Below are positions 46,946 through 60,679 of a stretch of DNA of 64,000 bases, in pieces. Under the pieces are notes generated by a model. It was not told the origin of the DNA. It did not search any database and was given only the letters and a program-made list of their open reading frames with translations. The stretch comes from Paramacrobiotus metropolitanus. Lineage: Eukaryota > Tardigrada > Eutardigrada > Parachela > Macrobiotidae. The DNA is taken from the NCBI RefSeq assembly GCF_019649055.1, contig NW_026570283.1:372001-436000 (forward strand), written 5' to 3'. How positions within the stretch are numbered: position 1 is the first letter of the stretch; every line of letters starts with the position of its first letter. A program made the position numbers and the translations under genes.

Positions 46946-48067
46946 TGATGATCGGAGTGAGCGGAACGCCATTGCTCGGAATGTTTGTAAATAGTATGAC
47001 TGCTGTACTTAAAAGTACTTGCGTTTTGGTGTACTCGATCCAGTTGCATAGTTCAGTGACTTCGGTCTGATAGAAATTCATATTTCTTTTAGCATTTTAT
47101 TTCTGGATAGAAAATCACTTTTTGTCGATTTTGCATCTTTAACCTGAGTGTAAAAACACACGCTGAGAGAAGTTTCACTGGGAATAGCCGATTCCTTGGT
47201 TTATAATTAGCTTTGATTTTCTGTTGTACCTGAAGTGCCAATATCGCAATAAATCCTACGTTTGAGTAGATGTACATGTACAATACTGAGCACATAATAA
47301 TATTATTGTTTGCACACGTTATTCTGTAAAAATGAAATATGAACGCAGGTTCTCTAACCCTAATGGTAAGAGGTTTAAGAAAATTGTCAGCGGTTTACAC
47401 CAGACCAGTCTAAATAATACGAGTATCTCGATATAGCTTACCGATTTCGCCACATGCAGATATGTACTTACTTTCCTGCTTAACGGTGGGTGTTCGTGCT
47501 AAAAATTATTAAGCCATGTAATCAGTGAAGCAGTTTCTGCTGGCTAACAACAGCACATAGCTAACCTGTATAATTTTACAACTGTAATCCTGTTCTGTTC
47601 CGATTTCCGACGTAAGAATCTGCGGAAACGATTTCTTAGTCACGAGTGAGACTGTATAGTCGATGTCACCTGTACCATTATCATCGATCGAGATGCGATT
47701 ATTCGTGAACTCCCACTTCAGCTAGCAATGGGATACATACAACCGTACTGAATAAATACGTAACAAACGAATGCAATTTAAATAAACACCCATCATTATT
47801 TCCCAACGTAAAAGGCAAGATATTCAAAAAAGCATTTCAGTCACCAATCTGATTATTTCACTGAGCACCGCACAGCAGCGAACAAAAAAGTACTTCAGAG
47901 TACAGCGCCAAAATATGCTATGCATTAAAAACCTGCAGACAGTTTCTAAAAATTATCACGACCGCCGATTAATAAGGCACAGATAAAATCACATAAAACA
48001 CTATAAAACATACGAACATCAAAATATCAATTCAAAACAGCACATGTCGCAGCTGCCATTGCTTATT
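46946..48067. other. Intergenic region between convergent genes
   Basis: Holds the 3' flanks of the disordered-protein gene and of Flightless-1. Several AATAAA-like signals occur on both strands. No gene is recognised. Confidence 0.5.
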
Positions 48068-51000
48068 TTACATGGCCGGGGCTTTGTGGGTGCTCCATCC
48101 GTGGAAGCACTTAGAAAACTTGATGGTTTCTTTACCTTTGGCCGTCAGCAACAACTTTCGCGGCCGTTCTGGCTGTTTATTACGCAGATTCTGTACGTAT
48201 ACCTACAATGCACATACGACTTTGGATTGTGAAATAATGCAACTCACCCAACGCAACCCCAACTCAAACAACACGAAGAATTAAAAAAAACTGAACTGTA
48301 TTCTCCTCCCACGATAATCACGCGTGGAGCGCTGCACTTTATGTCAACTTCGACTACTTTGCAGGTTTAACCTTGTTGGCCTATGTGCAGCGTATCAGCC
48401 TACCTGAACACTTTTGAAAGCCAACTTGATCTCCACTTCACTGGACTTGCCACCAACCCACAAAAACACTTCCTGGCCATTGTCCAAAATCATAATGTCA
48501 TCATCCGCTAAATCATCCTAAAGTAAAAACCAATGCGACCTCTCGACAGTAGGAAAGATCTTGCTCAGAAATTTTTCTGAGTCAAAAACGAGATCGCAGT
48601 CATACCTGACAAAAATCTGCACATTTTTCCGACACAGTGAAGTACCCTTTTTCGTTGGAACAGCGAAACAATCGGCTATACTTCATAAAATCGGCAGACT
48701 AAAAACGGAAATGCATTCCGAAAATTCAGTTACGCGAAAAACTGCAGGTATAATCAATACCGTTTCGTAAGGCTTTTTGCCTCCCAGAGAATTCCAGAAA
48801 AAGTTGTCAGGCTCTTCACCCTCTTTCACAATTTGCATGGTGTAATGGTACTGCAATGATTACACGGTCATGATTACGCCGATCCGACGCTTCAACACTA
48901 ATAATATCACCATTTCCCGGTCACATATATCTATAGTTTACCTTAGTCATATCTTTGGCAATTTCGTGCGCTAACTCGATATCTTCCTGGGACGCTTTCG
49001 ATCCCAGCCACAGATAGATTATTCCGTTGGCGGCCGATCGATCAAACGGCACGTTCAGCATATGACTATATACCAACAAACAAATCTCAGACTGATCTAA
49101 CAACATTTCACCTAATTTTGAACTGAAAAGAAAAGAACAGCATAAAAAACTGTATGAACATCTTCTGTAACATTTTCCAGTCGAAAATTACGACGTACCA
49201 GAATGATGAGTTAAGCGATGTTGGCTTTGCGTCGATCTAGGGATAATGCAAAATAAATACAATCTAATATTAAATAGTAGTTGATACGAAAATGTGCAAA
49301 TCGATACTTCACCTCGATACACCGTGCACAGATTAGTGAATCATTGATGCGCAACTGATACAGCCGTGGCGGCGGTAAGCGGCTGCGATCAATGGGTTCC
49401 TTGCGCTTGCCGCGGTGAATGATGAATTTTGACTTGAAGTGTGATAAGAACTTTAAGTTCTCCTGTTGTTGGTGCATGCGCACAACTTCAAGAGAATTCT
49501 TGAAAGCTTGCTCGAATTTCTTTTGCAGGCTAGAAGAATGCAGGAAGTAAACCAGTTACTAACAATATCTGACAACTACAAAATATAAACGACAAAAAAA
49601 CAAAAACTGGAAACTTATTTAGGTGAAACAAAGACAACTCACAAACGAAAAGACCCAATCATGAAACTCATAAGAAATACTAAAAATTAAGATGTTCAAA
49701 GCTGTTCACAAACAGCACATACCTGAAAGTAAAGGTCAACCAACCCATATTACTAGCATCTCGGCCCTGCCAGAAGTACACCGTGTGCACCTGGGTCTCT
49801 TCAGCGTCACCATCAGCTTTTTCCTCATCGCCGCTGGATTCTTCCGCTGGCACCCAGTACGTACACAGGAACACATAACATTCTCCACTGTAGAAATGGC
49901 CTGTAACATCAACGGCGTCTTAAGCAGTTAGTCAATGCCAGCATTTTAAGTAACGAATAGGTAACCTGTTTCGCGTTCGGGCAAACGGACAAACTTCTTC
50001 CCTTCCAATACGAAAGCTTCCATGCGGTCTAGATCTTCGTTGAACTCATCGATTACAGCTTTCTAAATAAGTGGAAAGTAAAGCTGTCAACTTTCACTGA
50101 AAATGATGATTCATTCATCTGATTCATTTCCAGACATCAAGTTAATCGCATCTTAAAACGTTCTTGTATTTTACACGAGTTTGATAAACAGGCAAAACCA
50201 CTTTGGTAGCGACATTTTTTCCTTACTGCTTCTTCGGTTGGCATGGCCTGCTGGCGCGGCATAAAGAGAGCCGTTAAATCGGTTTTGATTTGATCCTTCT
50301 CGAGAATTTTTTTCAAATCCACACCCCGGCTGCATACACATGAGAGATAATGAAATACAATATCTCTTATTCTCTTTTTAAACAGTGTGACGTAACATCA
50401 CTCACCGAATAACGCTCTCCGCTGTACGTGTAAAATCTACCGCCATAACATCATCCCATCCTTCGAACTTGGATTTAAAAATCTGGCTTTCCGTTCTGCA
50501 GAAAAATAAAAGGAAAGAACTAAAAAGCGGAGCCTCACAACATAATGACAGAAGCATCCAACAACCACCCGAAACCGACAGCGTTCGATATGCTTGATTC
50601 AGTTATTTGTATAAATATTAATTTAAAATATCATTTTGTACAGAGTACAGAGTTCATTATAATTATGAGTATTTCAGGTACGAGCATCCTCTGTACGCAC
50701 CCTTCCAACACTCGGGTGACCATAGCAAAATCTGGTCGCGGCAGCATGTCGCATAATTCCTGAGACAATTTCAATGCGGCAGCGCGAACGAGCCTAGCAG
50801 ACTTCTTTCCAAACCTGGCAACAAATCAGATTAGCAACCACGTCTCAGCTACAAACAAAAATTTGCATTTGTATATGCTATTCTTTTACCACACGAAAAG
50901 ATCCGCCCAACAGTCCAGGATGTACACATTACGACTCTGGAGCATTTCTGACTTCAACCGACCATCCTTGAGGTCAACTACATTAGACATTTACCGAGAA

Positions 51001-54000
51001 TAAACAAACAAACCACAAACATGCAAAAAAACAACGTCGGTGTTTTTACGCAACTTTGGAAGTATACATGAAATTACATAAAGCTTCCCGTACGTACCCT
51101 GAGGAAGCTCCAAGTACCCTTTGCCCAGATGAATAGTGTATAAATGTGCCACTGTCGGCATGAAATCTTCCGGTACATGTGGCTACAAACCGAAATTCAA
51201 TTACTAAAACGACCGATTTTAATCAATAAAAACAACCAGAATAGTTACTCAAGTCCAACAAATGAGATATTTTAGAAAAGGGTCACGGACACACGTCAAC
51301 TTCAAGTTAATGTGTGTAACTCACTACTCAGTGTGTAGTGATCAACTCCTTACAAAGCATGTAGTTTACCTAGGAATCAAACTAAATGTAAAAGCGTTAT
51401 AGAGATTAACACCACCTTAGGTTCTTCCATCCAAGGCAACTCCGGTACACCAAGAGCAAGCCAAAATTCATTGGGTTCCTGGCGTTGATTAAACACGAGG
51501 ATTTCACTGGTGCCTTTCCGCTCCACTTTATTAACTTTCTCCGCTAGCAACCTGACCCAAGAAGAAATAAAATAAGTAAGAAAATGCGGCCACTATGCGG
51601 ACATCCGGTAAAAAAACAGGAGAACTTACCGCGCTTTAGAGCGAGTAACATTCTTTGACTTGCGTCCAATCCACACATACAACTTTTTCACAGCATCCAG
51701 ATAAAACACATAACGTGGATCGAGACTAGCCGGAGATACCGGCACCTGAAGTAAAAAACAAGACCACGGTTCAAATTATCCCGGTTGTAGATTCTCCAGC
51801 ACATCAGCCGGTGTGTTCAGTAAATAAATTAACTGATAAAAAACTTCAACCGTGCACGGCGGTTGGTGCCATCCACGCCAGTAGCAGGCTATTTTAAAAC
51901 AACTGCAGGATATTTTATTTGCAAGTTAGCTTTGTCTAGACCGTTTGCAGCGTAATACCACCGTCCTATATAGTTTAATACGGATTCCTAGAGCAGAGTA
52001 CGTGTCAGACTTCGACCATTCAAATGCATTCCACATATCGGAGCTCCGTACTCCAAATAAATTTATTCATATATGTAGTTTTGTTACTCTTAAAGGAAAC
52101 CAGAGAGATCGTACTTACAGTTTCCAAATGCAGGCTCTTTGTCCCATGCAGGCGATACAATCGCTTGACCAACGGCTAGAAAACAGAAAAACCAAAATAA
52201 TCCTATCAAGCACAGATCTAGTGGTGTTATAAAATATACCGCATCCTCCACGGTGTAAAATCCACTAGCGGTCCGACCACCTGGATAATCCAAAGAATTT
52301 TTAAATTGCACGAGACAAAACATTTTGGTACAACTTTCGGTAAAACTATTTTCTACGGTTTTACCATTTATGACTTATGTATCAAAACTCATTATATTAC
52401 AGTAAGCAAAGCATTCGGTAGTACAGTAATTCATTGTTTGGTTAATTTTGTATTGTTATACTACTGCAACTTGCAAGAGAAATTACGATGTCTTGAAACA
52501 TATACAAAGAAGGTTAAAGTACCCGTCGAAAAACCAACAGATGACAATTAGCACACCTTCGATGTAGACCAATCCGTGAGGAAACAACGATGAAAACTCC
52601 TCTTCCTCTTCGTTCTGCTCTTGCCTGGAAGTGCGGCATTCGGCACCCAAGAAATTCCGCAAATTAACAGCATGAATTGCCGCACAGGCCTTTTTATCCA
52701 GCTGCAAACCCGGGCGATTACTTCATAAAGAACACAAATTTTGCACCGCAACTTAGATTTAAATAATATTACCGGCGCCTTTTCACCGATCCAATAGAAA
52801 ATTTTCCAGTTTAAACTGTCACCCTGTTCTGCGTAGGTCTGCAGGATAATATAACAGTCTGCTTCGTAGAACTTCCCGATCAAAGCTGAAAAGGACAATA
52901 AACGGTTCAAACCGAAAATGTTCATCGTAACGCGTGTCGATATGACAAAAAAGTATGCATAACGCTAACTTTCAAAAGTGTGAGTAATTCGATAAGTAAT
53001 ATTCATTGTTACAGTAATAATATTTCTAACTGCGAATTCTATTCTGAAAACGTATACGACATAAATACTGCATTTGTACACTGGCATAATCGGCTACATT
53101 TAGTAACACCACGCTGTCATCGGTTGAATTATCACATAATGTGCTCACCATTCTCCATCAGATTGGGCACGAAGTTTTCAATTTCCCAGCATGTTAAGCC
53201 TATCAAAATCACAAAGCTGAATGAAGTTATTATGAAACAACAACGTTTGGGCAAGAAAACAATTAATGTATGCCACAACCTTCTCGAGTTCCGGTGTCAT
53301 CGTCAAAGAAATCGCTATAATCCAAGTGAGGCTTCTCCAGCTCCGTTACTTTTCGGCTTCTGCAGCACAAACAAAGAGACCCGTTTTCGTTATCAGGTAC
53401 AAATACCGTACAATTAACAGTTATCTAATTAATACAAGTTAAGGTACAATTAAAAATAATAATAACAGTTACACTACAATTAACAGTACAACTCAACACC
53501 AATGTACTGTATCTCCTTGCGTAATAACCTACCGAGTAGTAAACATTAAACAACAAGCTTACATAAATAGCAACAGCAACGAAATTAATGTACTGTATAT
53601 TCCACTATACACTACTGACAGTGAGTGTATATGCATATATACGAGTATGCATCCAAGCTGACTTGTTGCAGTATGCCGAACATAGAACATTTCGCGATCT
53701 TACAGTTTCCAAAAATTGTAAGGCGCCCCAAACATGCAATTTCGAGAAAATACAAGCTACTGAAATACGTACTTGACCACCGGTTCCCGATCCAGGTCAT
53801 CCTGTGAGCCTTTGCGCATCCGGGCCACATCTTTCATGCCCTTCAGCACCTGACCAGCGCTCTCGTCATCGCCATCCCCTTTCATACGCCGCAACCTAAT
53901 TTTCCGCGCCACTGGGTCCTTCACCGGGACTACAAACATAAGATCTTCTTCAACAAGCAAAGACAGCAGACAAACAACAGCGCTACTACCCAGTATAGTT

Positions 54001-57000
54001 AACCGCCAGTTTTTGTGTAGTGAAGGAAGAGTTCAAACTGCGATAATATGGCTCGTATAATATAACAATTTTCAGTTACCTGGCGAGGGAGTCTCCTGGT
54101 GCGTCATGGAACCAGCCAATCGCATCTGATGACCCAACGAGAAATCGATGTTGTAAAAAGCTAGGCCGGCACCTTTCTGTAGATCTGCTGGTTTGGGCGG
54201 CATAATCAAATCACGATTACCGCCAAGATCCAGTTCCTACAAACATGCCGTACTGATGCTAGGTTTTCTAATAGCTCGATTACAAGATTTCTGCAAACAG
54301 AATGTTATGCAGCATCAATCGGCTCAAAAAGACGCCATTATACATCAAAATACAGCCACTTTAGAACGGCAAATGATAAATCTATTGGTGAATTTATTTC
54401 TCTTTTTTCCAAAATATGAAAACGCACCTTTTCTGCTACCTCACATTCCGCAAAAAAACCTGAATTTATTACCTCTAAGTCAGTCAACAAATGGATGGCG
54501 TCCGGAAGAGTGACTAGGACGTTATTTCGTAAAATCAGCTTCTTCAGTTTGCCACATCTACACATCACGAGATGTTAATCTGTTGAAGTATCCTTAATTT
54601 TGTAGGTTATGTTCAGCGTTAACTTACCGTAGTAAACCCTCGGGCACCATCTCCAAACGGTTATCCGCGGCCATGAACACCTCAAGGCTTTCTAAGCGTC
54701 CTATTGATGAGGGGATGCCGTTAAAGTCCAGTTCGTTGTTGTTCACATATAACCGTTTCAACGCCGTGCATTTGGGCAGATTTTGCTACGAACATAAACA
54801 GTTAATAAATCCGCAGGCAGGCACCGTAATAAACATTCTTACCGATAAAGATTTCAGTTTGTTATGGGATACATTCAACGTTTGCAGTTTGAGCCAACCC
54901 TCTACAAACCAAAAGCAAATTGAGAAATTTGTCTAAATTTGTCTGATTCTAACAGGAATACAAAACCATCGGGAATCAGATAAAATCAGATTCAGCAACA
55001 AAAAGGGTAATATCACGCTTGTACATTGTCATAAGTAAATCAAAATGCAAAGTTCTGAAAGAGAAGTTGCATTGTTTAGCTGAGATGGATCACGACGATC
55101 AAGGAAACATTCTACGGCCGAATCATACCGGGAATATCGAAGTCACTCAGTTGATTTTTGCTCAAATTTAATCGTCTTAATTGAATCACATTATAAGCGC
55201 ACTCGGGGACTCGCGTCAACTCATTTTCCGCCAAATCCAGCTCTAACGTCACAAAGGCAACAAAATTAAAGATCCACATAACGCTTGTGACCGGTAAATT
55301 ATATCATACCAGCGAGATTTGGTATCATTTCCAAACTAGGAGGTAGATTACTCTGGTTACGATGGGTATTCCGTAAATTTAGTACTTGCAAGTTCACCAA
55401 CGACGGAAGTTGTCTACAACGGCGAAAAAATGTACTGGAATCAGCAATCGCTACACAATATTAAAGTGTACGTTCTACGATAAAAAAATTTCATGTGCCG
55501 GAATACTGAAAATCACACTATACCGAAACTGAAAATGCACCAAGGGATTATTGCTGAGATTCAGGGTTTGCAAATTGATCAGCCGACGCAGCTGTGGAGG
55601 TAGAGATTCTGCAAATTCACGGTGATTTTCACAGACTGAAGATAAATCAGTTTTCATAAGTTTCACGCAACTGACACGAGTACCTAATTTGTTGAAACTC
55701 AGATCCAGTTGCATAAGACCGGTTAAGTTCAGGAACACTTGCGTAGGAACTGATTCAATGCTGCACGAAAACAAAACGTCGCTATATGGCAATAATACAG
55801 AACAAACGAACTACAGGGTACATATAAAAAAAAATGCAGTTGTAAGTATCAATTAATGAAACTTTCAGATTCTATATATCTGATTGCTCCCGCTTTTTGG
55901 ACTAATTTCCGTACTGGCTATCATTGCACCAACGTAAAATAAACTGTATGAAATCTTAATTATTACTACTTACGCAACGAGGCATGAGTTACAACATCCA
56001 CCGTTTTTATACCTGTTATTACTCAAATTCAGGACAATCAAAGTTTTGACTTGATCCAAGTCTTCCGGTACTTTTGCCAGAGAATTGTGGCTTAAGTCCT
56101 GTAAAAGCCAATTTCAAAGTACCGATCACCACCCAAAATTAGGCAGCAACCACGCTGAGTCACCGACTGACCAAGATGGACAATTCCTCCAGCTCGAAAA
56201 GATCTTTCGGCACCTGCCCGGTCTGGATATTATTGTAGCGCGCATTAAGCGTCCGCAAGGAGGGCATCTTCTTGAAAAGGATGCGCGTCGATCCATTGGG
56301 ATTGTGCAGTTCTAGACTGTCTAGCTTATTGTGGGCAAGCGTCAAGTGCTCCTAAACAATCCAACCCTTATCCCACCACACTAACCGATTTAATGTGTCA
56401 CAATAAAATTCTACATCAAAAACTCACACCTTTAACCGATAACAAATTATCCCGGTTTAGTAATAAAAAATAACAGATAAAAACCTTTTCGCGGAAGGTG
56501 CGCATGAAGTGAATCAAAAAGCCCCACATCGTTTGTGGCCAACAAACGATAATCTTCGTTCGTGAAAATTGTTCAAAATTTTAATTTCATTTGAAAATAT
56601 GGAAGACAACATTTTTTCAATAAAAGCTATATTACCATAAGCAATTTTTTGTCGTAGCAGGCAAACCGTACTGCCGCACTGTTTTAGTGTAACTGAAAAT
56701 GCACTAACTACCACTACGGTTCCGCAAACTTGCTACCTAACAATTATGAAAGTCAGGATAGCCCATAATTTATACCGCTCATAGCTTACTGATGGAAAAT
56801 AGTAATACTCAATCTGGGAACAAAAATTAAATCCTTAATAATTATGGTTTATCGACAACGCAAGGAGTTAAAGCACGTAACAGCTACGCTTCTGAGGATG
56901 TCAAATAAATCCTTTGATTGGCTTTGAACATACCAATTTATTCAGTTTCATCAGTTCAACAGGCATGTCTTCCAGAGTGGTGCGATTAAGACGCAACCAG

Positions 57001-57549
57001 CGCAGTCCCAACATTTCCTCCACCGCTTTCGGAAATAAATCCTACAAATTGATCGTACACAATCACGCCATTCATGTCTTCTTGCATTTCAGAATTTTTT
57101 AGTGACAATTTATAATTTAGAGACGGACATGGCAAATTTTGCCACATCCTTCAAGTTTACAACGTAAAATAATATAAAATCATGGAATTTATATGATGGG
57201 CTGTTTATTTAATGCAAGTGACAAGTCACAGGAAATCAACAGCTACGATAGTAAAGACACGGTTACAAAATACCAATACGTATAACAAACAAAAGTTACA
57301 AAACGTCCCATTCAAAGAAACGTACGCTTCTAGAATTAAAACACTTGACATTTTCAAAGTACGGCAGTGCTAATTGCAGTACGCGATGAACAGAATTCCA
57401 AATTCAACAAATGTATCAACAAATTTACAAACCTATTAGAGCACTAACAGATTTCATTTTCTTAAGTCCAAGTCATAACTGCGCACCTGAAAATCATTTC
57501 TCGAGAAGTCAATACCCCTGACAAAGGGGAGGACTCCCGTGGATGCCAT
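48068..57549 (-). CDS. FLII: Flightless-1 homologue: leucine-rich repeats plus gelsolin domains (about 34 exons)
   Basis: Actin-remodelling and transcription co-regulator protein. The start is ATG at 57547-57549 ([20 protein letters not shown], donor at 57487). Exons run 56934-57041, 56172-56351, 56013-56098, 55684-55760, 55524-55608, 55310-55413 and so on. Leucine-rich repeats occupy the exons down to about 54470 (for example [15 protein letters not shown]). A linker ([19 protein letters not shown]) is at 53774-53929. Gelsolin repeats follow: [14 protein letters not shown] (52.8 kb), [20 protein letters not shown] (52.7), [12 protein letters not shown] (52.3), [19 protein letters not shown] (49.7), [20 protein letters not shown] (49.4). 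The last exon ends [13 protein letters not shown] and stop at 48068. Order and spacing match animal FLII throughout. Exon edges below 55 kb are approximate. Introns are mostly 50-250 bases. It diverges from WDR45B. Confidence 0.93.
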
Positions 57550-58182
57550 TTCACGTAGTCAGACGCAAAGCCAGGATATAATGGGACAACTGAGAGGGTA
57601 ATAACAAAACCAGAAACCAGAAGCGGTATCAGACTTTCGGGCCTGCGACACAGTGATGCAGCGTGACTCTCCCGAAGTCATTCGCTGCTCATCATCACAA
57701 TGCAGAATCCTTTCCCTGGATCGTTTGCTTCATGTCTGGTGGTAACTGGTACGGTTGGAGACTAGAAATTTTAAATCCTAATAGCTGGGACATGAAAACA
57801 GTCAATAATACGTATGCTAAATGGTAAAAAAGCAGAAATAAAAATCGCTAATCGTCTAATCGTATCTTCAAAAAAGCAAATACTGCGCAGTGCCCACTTT
57901 TCTGATAACGTACTTACTCGCAACTTCAAAGATTTCTATTTTGGTTTTGGTCAGAAAAAATGCAAAACCGAGCGCGCAACCCCGCCTCTCTGTACGGCGC
58001 ACACTACGCCGTTTGAATTTTGTTTTAAAACTTTTGGCAAAAATTTCGTCTTTTATAATTTATTAGTTTATTGTCTGAAATTTGATAACCATAAACTTGT
58101 CGCGCTAAAGTTGACTGTTGAAAGTTAACGGTGGTAAGGATTTTATTGGTTTATGCCATTCTATCTTACAAGTTAGTGGAGA
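57550..58182. promoter_or_regulatory. Short divergent promoter region between FLII and WDR45B
   Basis: 633 bases separate the two start codons, which point away from each other, so a shared bidirectional promoter is likely. No TATA box is obvious, as is usual for housekeeping genes. Confidence 0.55.
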
Positions 58183-60679
58183 ATGAATCTTTCGCAAGGT
58201 AACCCGTATCATAATGGATTGTTGTTTGCGGGCTTCAACCAGGACAACGGTAGGTGACATATCGCAAGTCTAAATCCTGCTTGTTCTTTTTTAATTTCCC
58301 ATCGTCTTTGCTTTATTATATAATATATTATGCTTGTTCCTACAAGTCTCATATGTACTGCTAAGACCTACTGTATCCGACGAACAACAGAGATGTACAC
58401 TGCTTTGCGAGAGCTCGCATCGCACGTAGGGTTGCCTGATAAATGAGAATGTTCGTTTATTTTTTTTATATTCGTTTTATATTCGTATTATAGTATTTGC
58501 CATGTTTAGGGTGTTTCGCTTGTGGCATGGAAAATGGATTCCGAATTTATAATTCCGACCCGGTAAAAGAGCGTGAACGTCACGGTGGGTGTTTTACTGT
58601 CGAGTGTCGACCATTATACAAGTCGTAGCAGTTGCACGAGAAAAAGAAAGTTTTCGCACAAGTGACGAGTCACAAGTGACTGGACTGATAAGTGTGGCAA
58701 GACCTAATCAATTTTTTAAGTTTTTGGTGTTTTGGTGTTTCATATTTATGTTCTATTTGTTGCTTATAGATTAACTGCTCAATGTTGCGATAAATACAGT
58801 AAGCTCGAATCGATCCAGAAAAATATAAGCAGTAAACTTAACGTGTTAATTTCGCGGTAATTGACGAATTTACTTCGATGAGTCTAGATTTCGATGGGGG
58901 AATCGGGTACATTGAGATGCTGTTTCGGTGCAATTATTTGGCGCTGGTGGGCGGCGGGCCGCATCCAAAATACCCGCCCAATAAAGTGATCATCTGGGAT
59001 GATCTGAAAAGTCAGCCGGTGGTGGAATTGGACTTCCCTCAACATGTGCGGGCGGTCAAGTTGCGTCGGGATCGGTACGAGCGCCGCTTTCATAGATGTT
59101 TTTTATTTGGTTGAATATTGCACTGTATTTGTTATCTTACAGAATTGTGGTTATTCTGGACGAGATGGTGCGCGTTTACACCTTCACACAGAAACCTCAG
59201 CAGCTCAACGTGTACGAAACGTGCCATAATCCTAGAGGTAAAATCAACACAATAATTTATGTGGTCAGTTGGTCACTAGTTCTTATAGTGCAGATGCTGT
59301 ACCTATGTTACGCGTGAGGGCTTTTTTCTTACTTTAATTGATGGATTTGGGTTTAAAGTTGGATTCTATCGGTACTTGTATTCTAACAGAAAGTTTTCAG
59401 CCTCTGTGCGGGTTTAATTGGAACAATTATTACATGCTGGAGTTTCTGTTTATTTAATCGTTTATACGATTACCTTCATGTATCCTGAATTGAATTGTGC
59501 ATGTTATAGCTCATTTTTTTGATTTGTTTCACCTTTTTTATTTTTGACAAAATGAGCTGCAAAATTTCGTTTGCGTCTGAAGCTGTTTGGTTTTGCACAG
59601 CTCATTTCTTTTGTAAGTTTTCCCACCGAAAATTGATACGACCATCATTTTATGTTGTCTTCGGTAGGATTATGTGCGTTATGCCCAAACAGCACAAACA
59701 GCCTGTTGATCTTTCCGGCACGGAAATCTGGAACGATTCAAATTGTGGATCTGGCCAACACGGAAAAGGCGCCTCTGGAGATTCAGGCCCACAAAACAAG
59801 CTTAATGTGCCTGATGTTAAACAGCGAAGGAAGCAAGGTCGCTACGGCGTCGGAAAAGGTCAGGATCAGGCCGGCTTCTTGGAGCAGTAAATTACTGGTA
59901 CAAAATTTATATAAGCTTCTGTCATTTAATTTAGGGAACGCTCGTCAGGATTTTTGACACGGCTTCCGGTCAGCAGCTGAATGAACTCCGTCGTGGTGCC
60001 CATCATGCGAATATTTTTTGGTAAGCTTCGTTTCAGTCCTCTTTTGATTGACCGCTTGTTATATTTTTTGCTTTTGCAGTATGAATTTCAGCGTCGATTC
60101 CAGGTTGTTGTGTCTTAGTAGCGATCACGGAACATTACATATATTCTCTCTTGAAGACCAGAAACCATCGAAAATGACTCAGTAGGTTGCTAATGAATCT
60201 GAAATGAATTACCCGGGTAACTGTCCTTTAGCTTCGTCGACTGAATTTATTAAAACAATGATGTTTTCAGAATAATCGCTTCTGGAAATATTGCCAAATA
60301 TTTTAACTCAACCTTCAGCAGCATTCGCTTACAAGTGCCGGGCGGTTCTCAATGTATTTGTGCGTTTGGTATGGATTCCAACACCGTTTTGGGTAAATGC
60401 GTTCGCCATTTTTAATTATTCTATCTTTTCTCTCTCTTTCTCTTTATATTTCCCGTTATTTTTCGTGCAATTTCTTGAATGCGTAATTCAGTCTAACATT
60501 TTATTCTGGGCAAGTGCAGGATTGATGAAGTCTGAAGACGAAATTATCTCTTATTTTGTGCTTTGTACTTTGTAGCAATCTGTGCGGACGGAAGTTATTA
60601 TAAATTCGTCTTCAGTGCGGATGGTCGCTTTAGTCGTGATAAGTACACCCAGTATTTGGATATGACAGATGAACGCTAG
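58183..60679 (+). CDS. WDR45B: WD-repeat PROPPIN, WDR45B/WIPI3 type (nine exons)
   Basis: Beta-propeller that binds phosphoinositides on membranes and acts in autophagy. Exons: 58183-58249, 58510-58584, 58888-59074, 59143-59237, 59668-59858, 59935-60020, 60080-60181, 60271-60392, 60576-60679; phases agree at each junction and give 342 residues, the usual family length. It starts [20 protein letters not shown]. The lipid-binding motif is LRRG in [20 protein letters not shown], closer to WDR45B than WDR45. Other family blocks are [34 protein letters not shown] and [17 protein letters not shown]. It ends DMTDER. Intact throughout. Confidence 0.93.
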